A stretch of 64,000 nucleotides of DNA from positions 130,705 through 194,704 of the forward strand of contig JAADJD010000002.1 of assembly GCA_013150955.1 (NCBI GenBank). Reading direction: 5' to 3'. Below, piece after piece: positions 17,162 through 27,015 of the stretch. The notes beneath the pieces were generated by a model. The model was not told the DNA's origin and searched no databases. It saw nothing but the letters and a program-made list of their open reading frames with translations. The translations under genes were made by a program, and so were the position numbers. Origin of the DNA: Calditrichota bacterium (GTDB taxonomy: Bacteria; Calditrichota; Calditrichia; RBG-13-44-9; J042). Position 1 is the stretch's first letter. The number at the start of each line of letters is the position of its first letter.

Positions 17162-19927
17162 ATGAAACGATGGATACCGAGTCTTCTTTTTCTGCTGCTG
17201 TGCGGGGCCCTCTGGCCGGATAATGGGATTGCCCAATCCTATGGTAAAATCACTGGGATCGTTACCGATGCCGAAACCGGTGAACCCTTACCCGGTGCCA
17301 ATGTGCTGATCGAGGGAACCAATCTGGGAGCTTCCACCGATCTGGATGGCACCTACCTGATCCTGCGCGTGCCGCCAGGTACCTACACGTTAACCGTGGA
17401 ATACATCGGTTATCAGAAAATGAGTATCACCAACGTGCAGGTAATGACCGATTTGACCACCAAAATCAACTTTCAGTTGCGGCCCGAAGCCATTGCCGGG
17501 GAAGAGGTGGTTGTGGTGGCAGAGACCCCCATCATCCGAAAAGACCTGACATCAGTGGAAGCGCGCGTGCATGCCGAGACCATTGAGCGGATGCCGGTTC
17601 AGGACGTGGGGGACATCTTGAATCTGCAGGCGGGTGTGACCCGGGATGCGGCCGGTGGCATTCACATTCGCGGGGGACGTTCCACGGAAATTTCCTACAT
17701 GATCAACGGCATCAGCATCACCGATGATTTTACCCGCTCACAGTCGCTGCAAATCGAAAATGAATCCATTCAGGAATTGCAGGTTATCAGTGGAACCTTC
17801 AATGCGGAATACGGCAACGCCATGAGTGGCGTAATTAATATCGTAACCAAAACCGGATCGAATGTTTTCAAGGGGAACCTGACGGCCTGGTCGGGCGATT
17901 ATTACAGCCGCGATACCGACATTTTCTGGAATCTGGACCAGATTAACCCGACTTCCATTTACAATTTGCAGGGATATTTGAGTGGCCCGATCATTAAGGA
18001 TCGGGTTACTTTTTTTGCAACGGCCCGGCGCTGGTACGATGACGGCTGGATTTACGGGCCGTATGTGTACAGTCCCCAGGGACGCATCCAGATTGTGGAT
18101 GGCGATACGCTGGAGGTACGCGGGGACAGCAGCGCCGTTCCCATGAATTTCCGTTCCCGTTTTAGTGGCCAGTTCTCGCTGGAATGGCAGGTGGCCATGC
18201 CGGTAAAATATCGCATCGATATTCTGGGGAGCTGGGAAAAGCGGCGCAATTACGATCACTTCTTTCGTTTGAATCCTTACGGTGATCGCGGGGATGTGGA
18301 AAAGGGCATTACCGTCATCAACAACCTGGTGCATCAGCTGAATCCAAAAATGTTTTACGAGGTCACCGTTGCCTATAAGTTCAACACCATCATTTCCCGC
18401 CTGTACGAGGATCCATTCGATCCCCGGTATGTGCATCCGGATTCGCTGAACGTGGGGGCCTTTCAATTTTCCCGCGCCGGAACGGATCTGACCCGATTTG
18501 AACGCTATACCCGCTCCTGGATCGGCAAGTTTGATGTCACCGCTCAGGTCACCCGGCGCCATCAGGTGAAATTTGGCGTGGAATACCAGCAGGACGAGGT
18601 GTTTTATGAAAACTTAACGCTGGTTCCGGCGGAAACGCCAACCGGGGAACAGATCCAGCCGTTTAAGCCGGCCATCCGTCCACCATCCTCGCCGGTGCAC
18701 GATCGCTTCACCCGTAGACCGGTCAAGTTCTCGGCATACATTCAGGACAAAATTGAATATGAAGAGATGATCATTAACGTGGGGTTGCGCTTTGACCTGT
18801 TTGATGCCAACGGGAAAATCCCCCGCGATTTGTCGGATCCCAATATTTACAATCCGTTTAAATTGACCAATATTTACCGGGATTTGAATGGGGACGGGGT
18901 CATCGACCTGAGCGAACAACGGGAAGACAACAAGTATACCCTGGAGGAGCGACAACAATTCTGGTGGCGAGAAACCAGCATCAAAACCCAGTTGAGTCCC
19001 CGTCTGGGTGTGGCCTACCCCATTTCCGAGGGTGGGGTGATTCATTTTTCGTACGGGATTTTTCAGCAAATCCCCGACTACAGCCAGTTGTATGTTGGGG
19101 ATGAGCTGAAGGTGACCACCGCCACCGGCACGCAGGGGCCCTTCGGGAATCCGGACTTAAATCCCCAGCGCACCACCATGTACGAAATTGGTCTGAAGCA
19201 GAAGCTGGGCGATGTGATGGCCATTGATGTGACCGGCTTTTATCGGGACATTCGCGATTGGGTTTCCACAAGTCAGCCCATTCCCACGGTGCTGGGTGGG
19301 GTGTCCTACGTGCGGAAAATTAATCGCGATTTTGCCAACGTGCGCGGCATTACGGTTACCCTTCAAAAGCAGTACCGTGATGGGTATGCCTTTTCCATCG
19401 ATTACACCTTTCAAATTGCGGAGGGGACCAACTCCTATCCGGAACAGGAATTCTTCTCCCAGCTGGGAGGTGCGGAACCCACCAAAGTGTTGACGCCCCT
19501 GGATTGGGATCAGCGGCACACGTTTAACGGCTATTTCTTTTATGGCGGGGATGATTGGGGCATCAGTTTCATCTCCCGCTTTGAATCCGGACAGCCGTAC
19601 ACCCCGGCGATTGTGACGGGCGTACGGGTGGGACGCAACATCGTGTCCGGTTTGCAGCGCAACAGCCGGAATAAGCCCAATAAGTTTACGGTGGATCTGA
19701 ACGCCTACAAACGGATTCAAATTCTCAATCAGGAAGTGGAATTCTTCCTGCAGGTGTACAATTTGTTCGACGCCCGCAACCCGGTAAACGTATATGGCGA
19801 TACGGGACAACCCGACCTGACGCTGTTTCAGATGCAGGCGGTTCAGGCCGATCCGGGCTGGTTTGTTCGACCCGATTTTTATTCTCCACCGCGGCGCATT
19901 CAGGTCGGTTTCAAATTTAAACTATAA
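17162..19927 (+). CDS. TonB-dependent receptor with carboxypeptidase-regulatory-like N-terminal domain
   Basis: Outer-membrane active transporter of about 921 aa. A signal peptide ending near GIAQS is followed by a CarboxypepD_reg-like beta-sandwich ('GKITGIVTDAETGEPLPGANV'), a plug domain ('ERMPVQDVGDILNLQAGV', 'GGIHIRGGRSTEISYMING') and a large beta-barrel ending in 'RRIQVGFKFKL'. ATG 17162 is used rather than TTG 17153, as it starts a proper signal peptide with AGAGG upstream. The architecture is SusC-like, but no SusD homologue is recognisable nearby. The likely cargo is maltodextrin, inferred from the neighbouring amylases and MalEFG importer. Confidence 0.9.
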   Translation: MKRWIPSLLFLLLCGALWPDNGIAQSYGKITGIVTDAETGEPLPGANVLIEGTNLGASTDLDGTYLILRVPPGTYTLTVEYIGYQKMSITNVQVMTDLTTKINFQLRPEAIAGEEVVVVAETPIIRKDLTSVEARVHAETIERMPVQDVGDILNLQAGVTRDAAGGIHIRGGRSTEISYMINGISITDDFTRSQSLQIENESIQELQVISGTFNAEYGNAMSGVINIVTKTGSNVFKGNLTAWSGDYYSRDTDIFWNLDQINPTSIYNLQGYLSGPIIKDRVTFFATARRWYDDGWIYGPYVYSPQGRIQIVDGDTLEVRGDSSAVPMNFRSRFSGQFSLEWQVAMPVKYRIDILGSWEKRRNYDHFFRLNPYGDRGDVEKGITVINNLVHQLNPKMFYEVTVAYKFNTIISRLYEDPFDPRYVHPDSLNVGAFQFSRAGTDLTRFERYTRSWIGKFDVTAQVTRRHQVKFGVEYQQDEVFYENLTLVPAETPTGEQIQPFKPAIRPPSSPVHDRFTRRPVKFSAYIQDKIEYEEMIINVGLRFDLFDANGKIPRDLSDPNIYNPFKLTNIYRDLNGDGVIDLSEQREDNKYTLEERQQFWWRETSIKTQLSPRLGVAYPISEGGVIHFSYGIFQQIPDYSQLYVGDELKVTTATGTQGPFGNPDLNPQRTTMYEIGLKQKLGDVMAIDVTGFYRDIRDWVSTSQPIPTVLGGVSYVRKINRDFANVRGITVTLQKQYRDGYAFSIDYTFQIAEGTNSYPEQEFFSQLGGAEPTKVLTPLDWDQRHTFNGYFFYGGDDWGISFISRFESGQPYTPAIVTGVRVGRNIVSGLQRNSRNKPNKFTVDLNAYKRIQILNQEVEFFLQVYNLFDARNPVNVYGDTGQPDLTLFQMQAVQADPGWFVRPDFYSPPRRIQVGFKFKL

Positions 19928-19956
19928 GTGATGGCTAATGGGAAGGTGAAAGACGT

Positions 19957-22900
19957 ATGCATAAACGAATGACAGGGTTAATGAATGGTGAGCGGCCCAT
20001 GAAAGCTGGAAAAATCGCACTGATCGTATTCCTGAGTTTTCTGATTGGCCTGCAAACACTGACGGCACAGATCAACGAGCACATTCCTTCGGATCAACGG
20101 GGTGATCCTAAACTGCGGCGGAAATCGCACATCGATGGCAATAATATCCGGGCAACGATTTTCAATTTTGGGATGAGCGGACGAACCGCTGCACGTCCCG
20201 ATGAAATTCCCTACGAGTGGCCCAAAAACACCCAGCGAATTTACATTGCCCTGGTGGGCATCTGGCTGGCCGGCGAGGTGAAGAATCAGGCCGGGGAGAC
20301 CATTCACATTGTGGATTTTCCCGCCTACCGCCAAAGTCCCGACGGGGGTTCCTGGAATCTGGAGCCGGTTCCGGGATTTTTAAATCCCGAATCCGGGGAA
20401 ATTGCCCGCAGCGACAATCCCGACACCTGGCCCACCGCAGCCCAGGGGGGATGGCGGGATAAACGGGACGATCCGGTGGATCCCGGCTGGATTGGCTCCT
20501 GGAATGGGTTTTTCGGTAAAAACGTGTTTAACGCAGATCAGGAGATGTACTACCGGGCATCGGATGACCTCTACACCCGGCATAATTACATCCCGGATGA
20601 AACCGATCCCACCCGGGGTGGAATGGCCCTGCTGGTGGATGTGCGGGCTTTTGCCTGGTCGCAAATCCTGATTAACGACGTGTTGTTTTTCATTCACGAT
20701 ATTTTGAATGATGGAACCAAACGGATACCCAAAACCGCCTTCCTGATCTGGCTGGCTGACATCGTGGGGGGCGATCCGGCTGATGACCAGCCGTTTGTGG
20801 ATTTGCAGACCAGCATTGCCTTCCTGACCGATGCCGACCGCGTGGGGGACTCCGCATTTGGTACGGACAAGGTTGGAGTAGCATCGGTGAAGTATATCGA
20901 AACGCCCGGAAACGCGGTGGATGGAATTGATAACGATGGCGATTCCGATTTTTACCCGGATCTTCTGGCCCGCATCGATGGCAACCCGGATGAAGTCATT
21001 CCTCATTTTACTGATGCCGATTTTATTCCCCGGGAGTTGAAGCCCGGAGACAAGATTGTTCTAATTGATTCCTTAACCTTTGCCCGCATCATTACCACCT
21101 ATCCCGAGGGAGGTGGAACGGTGGTGACTCTGGGGCGGGAGATTTACCTGCCCCCGGAAGGAATAACTGTCGAAGAAGACACGGTTGCCAATTCGTTTGA
21201 CGAAGATTTTGACGGGTTAATTGATGAGCGCATCACCCTGCACCTGGAGCGCTTCGACGAGATTACCGGAACGGTCCGGCCAGTTCGCTATATCAACTAC
21301 CTGGCCTTTGAACCGGGCGACACGCTGAAACGGGGTTTCATCGTTCCGGGATGGGATGTGCAACCGTCCTATGCCACCGTGGCACCCATGATTGATGAAT
21401 CCCGGGATGATAAGTTTGACAACGACAACGATTGGGATGTGATGCAGGATGACACCGGGCTGGATGGCGTGGAAGATACGGGGGATCCCGGTGAAGGGGA
21501 TGGGATGCCAACCAGTGGTTCCGGAACCGATTTTCCGGGGGAACCCAATATCGACAAAACCGATGTATCCGAAACCGATTTGATCGGTTTAACCACTGCC
21601 ATTCAGGATCCGGCATTTGGAATTAATTTTAACACCGTATCAGATGATTTCATCTGGCGGAAGTTCATGATCCCCGGTCAGTTTTACCTTCCGCGAAAGA
21701 CCGGTGATTACGACCTGTTTGTGTCCTCTGGATTTTTCCCGCTGGATCCGGGTGAACGGCAGCGCATGGCCATCTCGGTGGCGCTGGCGGGGGGCGGAAC
21801 CACCAAACAGGCGGACATCGAAAGTGCCATTCAGAAGCAGAAACAGGCCCGGGTGGCATTTGAGGCGGACTATCAGTTTGCCCAGGCGCCCCTGCAGGTG
21901 ACCCTGCGTGCCGTACCGGGCGATGGTAAAGTTACTCTCTATTGGGATGATGTGGCTGAGTCATCGGTCGATCGCTTTATCAAGCGCATTGGTGGTCCGG
22001 CCAACGATTTTGAAGGGTATCGCATCTATCGCGCCACTGATGCAGCTTTCCTGGATGCCAAAGTCATTACCGATGCCCAGGGCGTGCCCACCTTCCTGCG
22101 ACCCATCGCCCAGTTCGATAAAATCGATGGGATTACCGGATATCATCCCGTGGATATCAACGGTGTAAAGTTTTACCTGGGCAATGACAACGGTATTGTC
22201 CACACGTATGTGGATTCCAATGTGGTGAACGGTCAGCGCTATTTTTATGCCGTTACTGCTTACGATTTTGGCTATGCGGAGGCTGATATTCCACCGACGG
22301 AAACCAACATTAAAGTGGTGGTGGATCCTGAAGGGAACATCATTACCGGGCCCAACGTGGTGGTGGTGCGGCCGCGTGCGCCGGTGGCTGGATATTTGCC
22401 CGCCGATGTAGAAAAACTGGAGCACATCAGTGGAAGCGCCACCGGAGAGATCGGTTTTAAGATCATCGATCCCCGGCTGGTAAAGGATGGGCACGTGTAC
22501 GAAATTACCTTTGAGGATACGTTGATCAAAGGCGACAAGCCCGGCGCCGATACCCTGACCACCAAAAACTTCACCGTAACCGATATTACCGATGGCGTGG
22601 TGAAGCTGGAGAAGAGCACCCTGTTTAATGAAGGGGATGAGGTGCCGTTAATCGACGGCATTCAACTCTATTTTGTAAACGAGAAACAGGTGGAGCTGAA
22701 CACGGCCACTTCTGGCTGGAATGATCCCGACGTGTATATATTTGAATTCAAACCGGTGTTTTTAATTTCCACCATTGGGGAACAACGGCCCAGCGACTAC
22801 CGGATTGTCTTCGGCGACGTGGGATTCGGAACCTCCAGGGACACCACAATCAGTGAAGGATTCATTTCCGTACCGCTGCCCTCCAAACCGGTGAATTTCC

Positions 22901-23523
22901 GGGTGTTTAACCTTTCGGAAGATAAAGAGATTGAATTTGCCTTTGCTGAACTGGATGGAGACGACGGGCGTTTTACGATCGATTCGACCAATGCGAACAA
23001 TACGGACATCATTTTCTTCCTGGAGGAGAATAACGAAGGGAAACTGGTGTACACCTGGCAGGTCACTTTGAACCTGAAAGAGAATGGGCGCAATCCCCAA
23101 CCGGGTGACACGCTGAACATCTATTTACGCAAGCCGTTTCTGTCCACCGACGTGTATCGATTTACCGTCCGCGGAGAACGGATGGATCCGGAGCTGGCCA
23201 AACAACAGCTGGATCGCATACGGGTGGTGCCCAATCCCTATATTGCGGCCGAGCGCTGGGAACCGCGAAATCCCTATACCACCGGTCGGGGCCCGCGGGA
23301 GTTGCATTTTATCAACTTACCGAAAAAATGCACCATCCGAATCTACGATGTCAATGGCGTGCTGGTGGATAAGATTGAGCACAACTCCACTCTGGACAAC
23401 GGAACGGCCATCTGGGATATGCTGAGTATGGATAATCTGGAAATTTCTTACGGCATCTACATTTATCATATCGATGCCCCGGGAATTGGACAGAAGACCG
23501 GGACATTTGCGGTGATCAAATAA
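19957..23523 (+). CDS. Large secreted/surface protein of unknown function
   Basis: An 1188-aa exported protein (signal 'IALIVFLSFLIGLQTLTAQ'). Several acidic Asp/Asn/Gly loops ('VDGIDNDGDSD', 'NSFDEDFDGLIDE', 'DDKFDNDNDWD') look like calcium-binding repeats. A fibronectin-III-like part follows at about 640-780 ('VTLRAVPGDGKVTLYWDD', 'YRIYRATD'). The end ('RVVPNPYIAAERWEPRNP' ... 'IRIYDVNGVLVDKIEHN' ... 'GIYIYHID') is a variant of the type IX sorting domain. ATG 19957 has an AAGGTG site 7-8 nt upstream; ATG 19999 would shorten the n-region. It lies 29 nt after the TonB receptor and just before a PorV-like gene, so it may be the receptor's surface partner. I cannot assign an activity. Confidence 0.8.
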   Translation: MHKRMTGLMNGERPMKAGKIALIVFLSFLIGLQTLTAQINEHIPSDQRGDPKLRRKSHIDGNNIRATIFNFGMSGRTAARPDEIPYEWPKNTQRIYIALVGIWLAGEVKNQAGETIHIVDFPAYRQSPDGGSWNLEPVPGFLNPESGEIARSDNPDTWPTAAQGGWRDKRDDPVDPGWIGSWNGFFGKNVFNADQEMYYRASDDLYTRHNYIPDETDPTRGGMALLVDVRAFAWSQILINDVLFFIHDILNDGTKRIPKTAFLIWLADIVGGDPADDQPFVDLQTSIAFLTDADRVGDSAFGTDKVGVASVKYIETPGNAVDGIDNDGDSDFYPDLLARIDGNPDEVIPHFTDADFIPRELKPGDKIVLIDSLTFARIITTYPEGGGTVVTLGREIYLPPEGITVEEDTVANSFDEDFDGLIDERITLHLERFDEITGTVRPVRYINYLAFEPGDTLKRGFIVPGWDVQPSYATVAPMIDESRDDKFDNDNDWDVMQDDTGLDGVEDTGDPGEGDGMPTSGSGTDFPGEPNIDKTDVSETDLIGLTTAIQDPAFGINFNTVSDDFIWRKFMIPGQFYLPRKTGDYDLFVSSGFFPLDPGERQRMAISVALAGGGTTKQADIESAIQKQKQARVAFEADYQFAQAPLQVTLRAVPGDGKVTLYWDDVAESSVDRFIKRIGGPANDFEGYRIYRATDAAFLDAKVITDAQGVPTFLRPIAQFDKIDGITGYHPVDINGVKFYLGNDNGIVHTYVDSNVVNGQRYFYAVTAYDFGYAEADIPPTETNIKVVVDPEGNIITGPNVVVVRPRAPVAGYLPADVEKLEHISGSATGEIGFKIIDPRLVKDGHVYEITFEDTLIKGDKPGADTLTTKNFTVTDITDGVVKLEKSTLFNEGDEVPLIDGIQLYFVNEKQVELNTATSGWNDPDVYIFEFKPVFLISTIGEQRPSDYRIVFGDVGFGTSRDTTISEGFISVPLPSKPVNFRVFNLSEDKEIEFAFAELDGDDGRFTIDSTNANNTDIIFFLEENNEGKLVYTWQVTLNLKENGRNPQPGDTLNIYLRKPFLSTDVYRFTVRGERMDPELAKQQLDRIRVVPNPYIAAERWEPRNPYTTGRGPRELHFINLPKKCTIRIYDVNGVLVDKIEHNSTLDNGTAIWDMLSMDNLEISYGIYIYHIDAPGIGQKTGTFAVIK

Positions 23524-23548
23524 CCAAAAACAGGCAATAGGGAATAGA

Positions 23549-24598
23549 ATGGATCGAAAAATGAAATCGGCGAAAATTATTTCCATCATCATTCTGATAC
23601 TGGTGCAATTTGGGATAAGCGTGCAGCCACTGGATGCGCAACGGGTGCGGAAAGTGGGAACCTCGGCAGCTGCATTTTTACGGATTTTTGTGGGCTCCAG
23701 AGGCAGTGCCATGGGGGGTGCCTTCGTTTCCGTGGCCAACGATCCGTCTGCCATGTACTGGAATCCCGGTGGACTGGCTCAGCTGAAGCAATCTTCGGTT
23801 TATGTAGATCATTCCCCGTACCTGCCGGGATTGGATTTTAACTTTCTGGGACTGGTGCTGGCTTCCCGCAATCTGGGTACGGTTGGCGTGAGTGTCACCG
23901 CATTAACTACCGAGCGCATGCTGGTGACCACCCCGGATCATCCCATGGGTACCGGTGAAACGTTTACTGCAGCCAGCATTGCCGTGGGCATTACTTATTC
24001 CCGGTTTTTAACCGATCGATTTTCCATTGGTGGAACCTTCAAGTACGTGAATGAACGCATTTATAATTCCAGTGCCGCGGGCATTGCCTTCGATATTGGA
24101 ACCATCTTTGTGACGCCGTTTTACGGGATTCGCCTGGGCGTGAGCATTTCCAATTTTGGTAATAAAATGCAGATGCTTGGAGAAGACCTGAACGTTCGGG
24201 TGGACATCGCCCCTGACATTCAGGGGAACAACCAGAGTGTGGTGGGACAATTGAAGACCGATCGTTTTGAAATGCCATTGATCATGCGCGTGGGATTGTC
24301 CTGGGATGTCATTCAAACCGGTTCCAGCCGATTCACCGTTGCAGTGGATGGCGTCAATCCCAACGATAACGCCCAGAGCATTAATCTGGGCGCGGAATAT
24401 GCCCTGTTTAATGAAACTTTGCAGTTACGTGCCGGCTACAACGACATGTTTTTGCCGGATCGGGAAAAAGGTTTGACCCTGGGAGTGGGGCTGAACATTC
24501 AGCAAATTCAACGATTGAACATCCAGGTGGGATACGCCTATCAGGAGTTTCGATATTTAGGCGGTGTGAATCGATTTTCATTTGCAATCAGCTTTTAG
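23549..24598 (+). CDS. PorV/PorQ-family outer-membrane beta-barrel protein
   Basis: A 349-aa outer-membrane protein of the FadL-like PorV/PorQ family: signal peptide, then 'GSRGSAMGGAFVSVANDPSAMYWNPGGLAQL', the family's N-terminal signature. The rest is alternating beta-strand sequence ending in 'VNRFSFAISF' with a terminal aromatic residue. PorV shuttles type IX substrates to the cell-surface attachment complex. Its place between sorting-domain proteins agrees with such a role, though PorV-like paralogues are numerous in this group and the individual role is unknown. Confidence 0.82.
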   Translation: MDRKMKSAKIISIIILILVQFGISVQPLDAQRVRKVGTSAAAFLRIFVGSRGSAMGGAFVSVANDPSAMYWNPGGLAQLKQSSVYVDHSPYLPGLDFNFLGLVLASRNLGTVGVSVTALTTERMLVTTPDHPMGTGETFTAASIAVGITYSRFLTDRFSIGGTFKYVNERIYNSSAAGIAFDIGTIFVTPFYGIRLGVSISNFGNKMQMLGEDLNVRVDIAPDIQGNNQSVVGQLKTDRFEMPLIMRVGLSWDVIQTGSSRFTVAVDGVNPNDNAQSINLGAEYALFNETLQLRAGYNDMFLPDREKGLTLGVGLNIQQIQRLNIQVGYAYQEFRYLGGVNRFSFAISF

Positions 24599-24681
24599 AA
24601 GAAAGGGGGTGATCGGTCCCGTATAACGCGCAAAGATTGGAAATTGGTCCAAACCCTTAAATTAAAAGTGGAGGAGTTTCT

Positions 24682-26769
24682 ATGAGAAGTGTGAGTAGAA
24701 TTATCCTAATCACCGCGTTGGTGGTGGCCTTTGTGGGAGCCTGGAGCCTTCCTGCACTGGCCCAGATCAACGTCACATTCCGGGTCAACACCGCCACGGT
24801 GCCGGACACATTGAAGCCAAACCACGTGGTGCAGATTCGCGGTGCAGTGAACGGACAGACCGGGGCCATTTTACCAGATGGCAAGACCATCGACTGGGGC
24901 TCTTCTTCGGAACTGATCATGCAGAACGTGGGTGGTGATTACTGGGAAATTACGTTTCAAATGTACCCGGATGATACCCTGCGCTACAAATTCTGGGCAG
25001 GATTTACCACCACGGACGGGGTGAACTTTAACACCGGATGGGAATCCAACATTAATGATGCCGATGGATTGGGTGGCCAGGACCGCTCGTTCATCTCCGG
25101 GCAGAACGATACGGTGGTCGCCTTGCAATTCTTCAATGGCACCGGGCAGACTCAGGATCAGTTCTGGCGACCATACGAAGTGAAGCCCGATAGCGTGGCC
25201 ATTTTCTTCCGTGTCAACATGGCCGGTGTGATTGAAAGCGGTCGCTTCAATCCCGACACCGAAGGTCCCATTGGGGTGCGTGGAGATCCCGGCGCCTCCG
25301 GTGGTGCACTGGATTGGGGAGCCACCACGCTGATCAGCAACGAGGCGATGAATACCGATTTCTGGTCTGGTGTGATTTATTTTCCAGCCGATTCGCTTAC
25401 CGCAGGAAATCAGCAAAAGTACAAATTCTTTATTGAGCAGGATGATCAAGGTGGCTGGGAAGACAACATTGCCGACCGAATTTTCGTTTACTCAAGCAAT
25501 TTAATTAATGTTACCCGGGACACCACCCTGCACTGGGTCTATTTCAATGATCAGGCACCAACGGGTAAAACCCCGGTCACCAGCGATCTGGTCTTTCGGG
25601 TGAACGTGCAGGCACTGGAAGGCATCGGCGTGTTTGATCGCGGTGTTGGTGATGCCGTCGGTGTGATTGGTGTGAATGGCTGGTCCGTGCCTTCCAATTT
25701 GATCTACATGAATTTCAATCCATTGCTTCAGGAATGGAGTGCCACCGAACCGGTGACTCGCATTCCCGGAGAGACGATTTATTACAAGTATTTTATCCTC
25801 TGGGATTCGTCCAGGGTGGATCCGACCAGCGATAATTTCATTCCCGGTTTGGGATCCCTGAGCAACGGCTGGGAAGAGCCGGGACTGTTCGGTGGATCCA
25901 ACCGTACCATCGTGTTTGAAGGGGTTGATCAGCAGTCCCCGGAAGGCGACTACGGCCAGGACATTCAGTTCTTCAATGGCGTGCCACCTCAGGGCGTGAT
26001 CACCGAGCCCATCGAAGTGACCTGGGTGGTGGATATGCGCCCGGCGACCGATCCCACCGTGAATCTGGACGTGCTGTTCGATCCCTCAACGGACACGGTC
26101 TACATCGAGTTTGACGGATCTCTGTTTGCATTAACCCAGGGCCTGGAATACGGTGGAGAAGGTGCGCGGGTTCAGCTGGAAGATGCCGATGGGGACACCA
26201 TTTACACCCTGACCATGACCCTGCAAACGCCCACCTGGTACATGAACGGGTTCCGCATCACCTATATCCATCAGGGTGTGGCGTATACCAATGGTGGTGG
26301 CGTGGATCCGGGTCGGCGGTATTATCGCTACATCTATCCACTGTCCGTGGACGAACAGGGGAATGTGACCTGGCCAAGCCAGTTCACGTTTGCGCCGGTA
26401 GAATGGAAACCGGGTGCAACGCTGGATTATGAGGAACCACCCAACCTGTTCCAGCCGGTGAGCATCGACGACGAGCCGGGCGTTGCGGTGGAGAAATTCG
26501 AGCTCTTCCAGAATTATCCCAATCCGTTCAACCCGGCAACTACCATTCGGTATCAGGTGGCCCGAACGGCCAAAGTGGAGCTGAAGATTTACAACGTCCG
26601 CGGTCAGCTGGTGAAGACGCTGGTGAATGCCAAGCAGAACGCCGGCCGCTACAAACTGGTCTGGAACGGCACCAACGATGCCGGTGTGCCGGTATCCTCG
26701 GGCATTTACTTCCTGACCATGAAGGCGGGCGATTTCCGTAAGGTGCAGAAAATGACCTTGCTGAAGTAA
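24682..26769 (+). CDS. Secreted multi-domain starch-binding-like protein with T9SS-type sorting domain
   Basis: A 695-aa exported protein (signal ending 'ALAQ'). Roughly four tandem beta-sandwich modules of 110-140 residues follow. The first three open with a similar strand ('INVTFRVNTATV', 'VAIFFRVNMAGV', 'SDLVFRVNVQAL') and the first two carry 'YWEITF..YPDDTLRYKFWAG'-like lines and a 'GWE.NIND' segment. These resemble CBM20/CBM26-like or SusE/SusF-type starch-binding folds. The final ~93 residues are a type A sorting domain ('FELFQNYPNPFNPATTIRY'). No catalytic motif is visible. It probably holds alpha-glucan at the cell surface; the binding role is inferred from fold pattern and neighbours. 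Confidence 0.75.
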   Translation: MRSVSRIILITALVVAFVGAWSLPALAQINVTFRVNTATVPDTLKPNHVVQIRGAVNGQTGAILPDGKTIDWGSSSELIMQNVGGDYWEITFQMYPDDTLRYKFWAGFTTTDGVNFNTGWESNINDADGLGGQDRSFISGQNDTVVALQFFNGTGQTQDQFWRPYEVKPDSVAIFFRVNMAGVIESGRFNPDTEGPIGVRGDPGASGGALDWGATTLISNEAMNTDFWSGVIYFPADSLTAGNQQKYKFFIEQDDQGGWEDNIADRIFVYSSNLINVTRDTTLHWVYFNDQAPTGKTPVTSDLVFRVNVQALEGIGVFDRGVGDAVGVIGVNGWSVPSNLIYMNFNPLLQEWSATEPVTRIPGETIYYKYFILWDSSRVDPTSDNFIPGLGSLSNGWEEPGLFGGSNRTIVFEGVDQQSPEGDYGQDIQFFNGVPPQGVITEPIEVTWVVDMRPATDPTVNLDVLFDPSTDTVYIEFDGSLFALTQGLEYGGEGARVQLEDADGDTIYTLTMTLQTPTWYMNGFRITYIHQGVAYTNGGGVDPGRRYYRYIYPLSVDEQGNVTWPSQFTFAPVEWKPGATLDYEEPPNLFQPVSIDDEPGVAVEKFELFQNYPNPFNPATTIRYQVARTAKVELKIYNVRGQLVKTLVNAKQNAGRYKLVWNGTNDAGVPVSSGIYFLTMKAGDFRKVQKMTLLK

Positions 26770-26818
26770 TTCACGGGAGAATTGGAATTGGTTGTGGTTG
26801 CCAGTTAGCAAAAATGGA

Positions 26819-26858
26819 ACAAAGGGGCATGGGCCAGCGGGCTCGTGCCCTTTTGTTT
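26819..26858 (+). terminator. Intrinsic terminator after the starch-binding-like gene
   Basis: ACAAAGGGGCATGGGCC pairs with GGCTCGTGCCCTTTTGT (a few mismatches/GU pairs) around a short loop and runs into TTTTGTTT. It closes the TonB receptor to surface-protein unit 50 nt after the stop codon. Confidence 0.75.
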
Positions 26859-26861
26859 CAA

Positions 26862-26950
26862 AAGATCAAAGATTGAAAATCAAAAATCGAAAATCCAGGA
26901 TCGAAGATCAAAAATCTGAAGAGAAGATCAAAAATCTGAAGATCTGAAAT
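26862..26950. repeat. Short AT-rich direct repeats (GATCAAAAATCTGAA-like)
   Basis: A run of degenerate 8-16 bp units built on GATC/AAAATC: 'AAGATCAAAGATTGAAAATC' and then twice 'GATCAAAAATCTGAAGA'. It lies between a terminator and the next gene. It is unrelated in sequence to the palindromic element and probably arose by slippage. Confidence 0.5.
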
Positions 26951-27015
26951 TGGAGTGGGATAGGGATCGCGGATGGACCAAGCCGGATTGAATCGGTAAG
27001 CAGAAACAACCATTC

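Noticed and set aside
26862-26950. GATC-rich direct repeats as a Dam-type or replication origin region
   Set aside because: Units are degenerate, few, and lack DnaA boxes or neighbouring origin genes.
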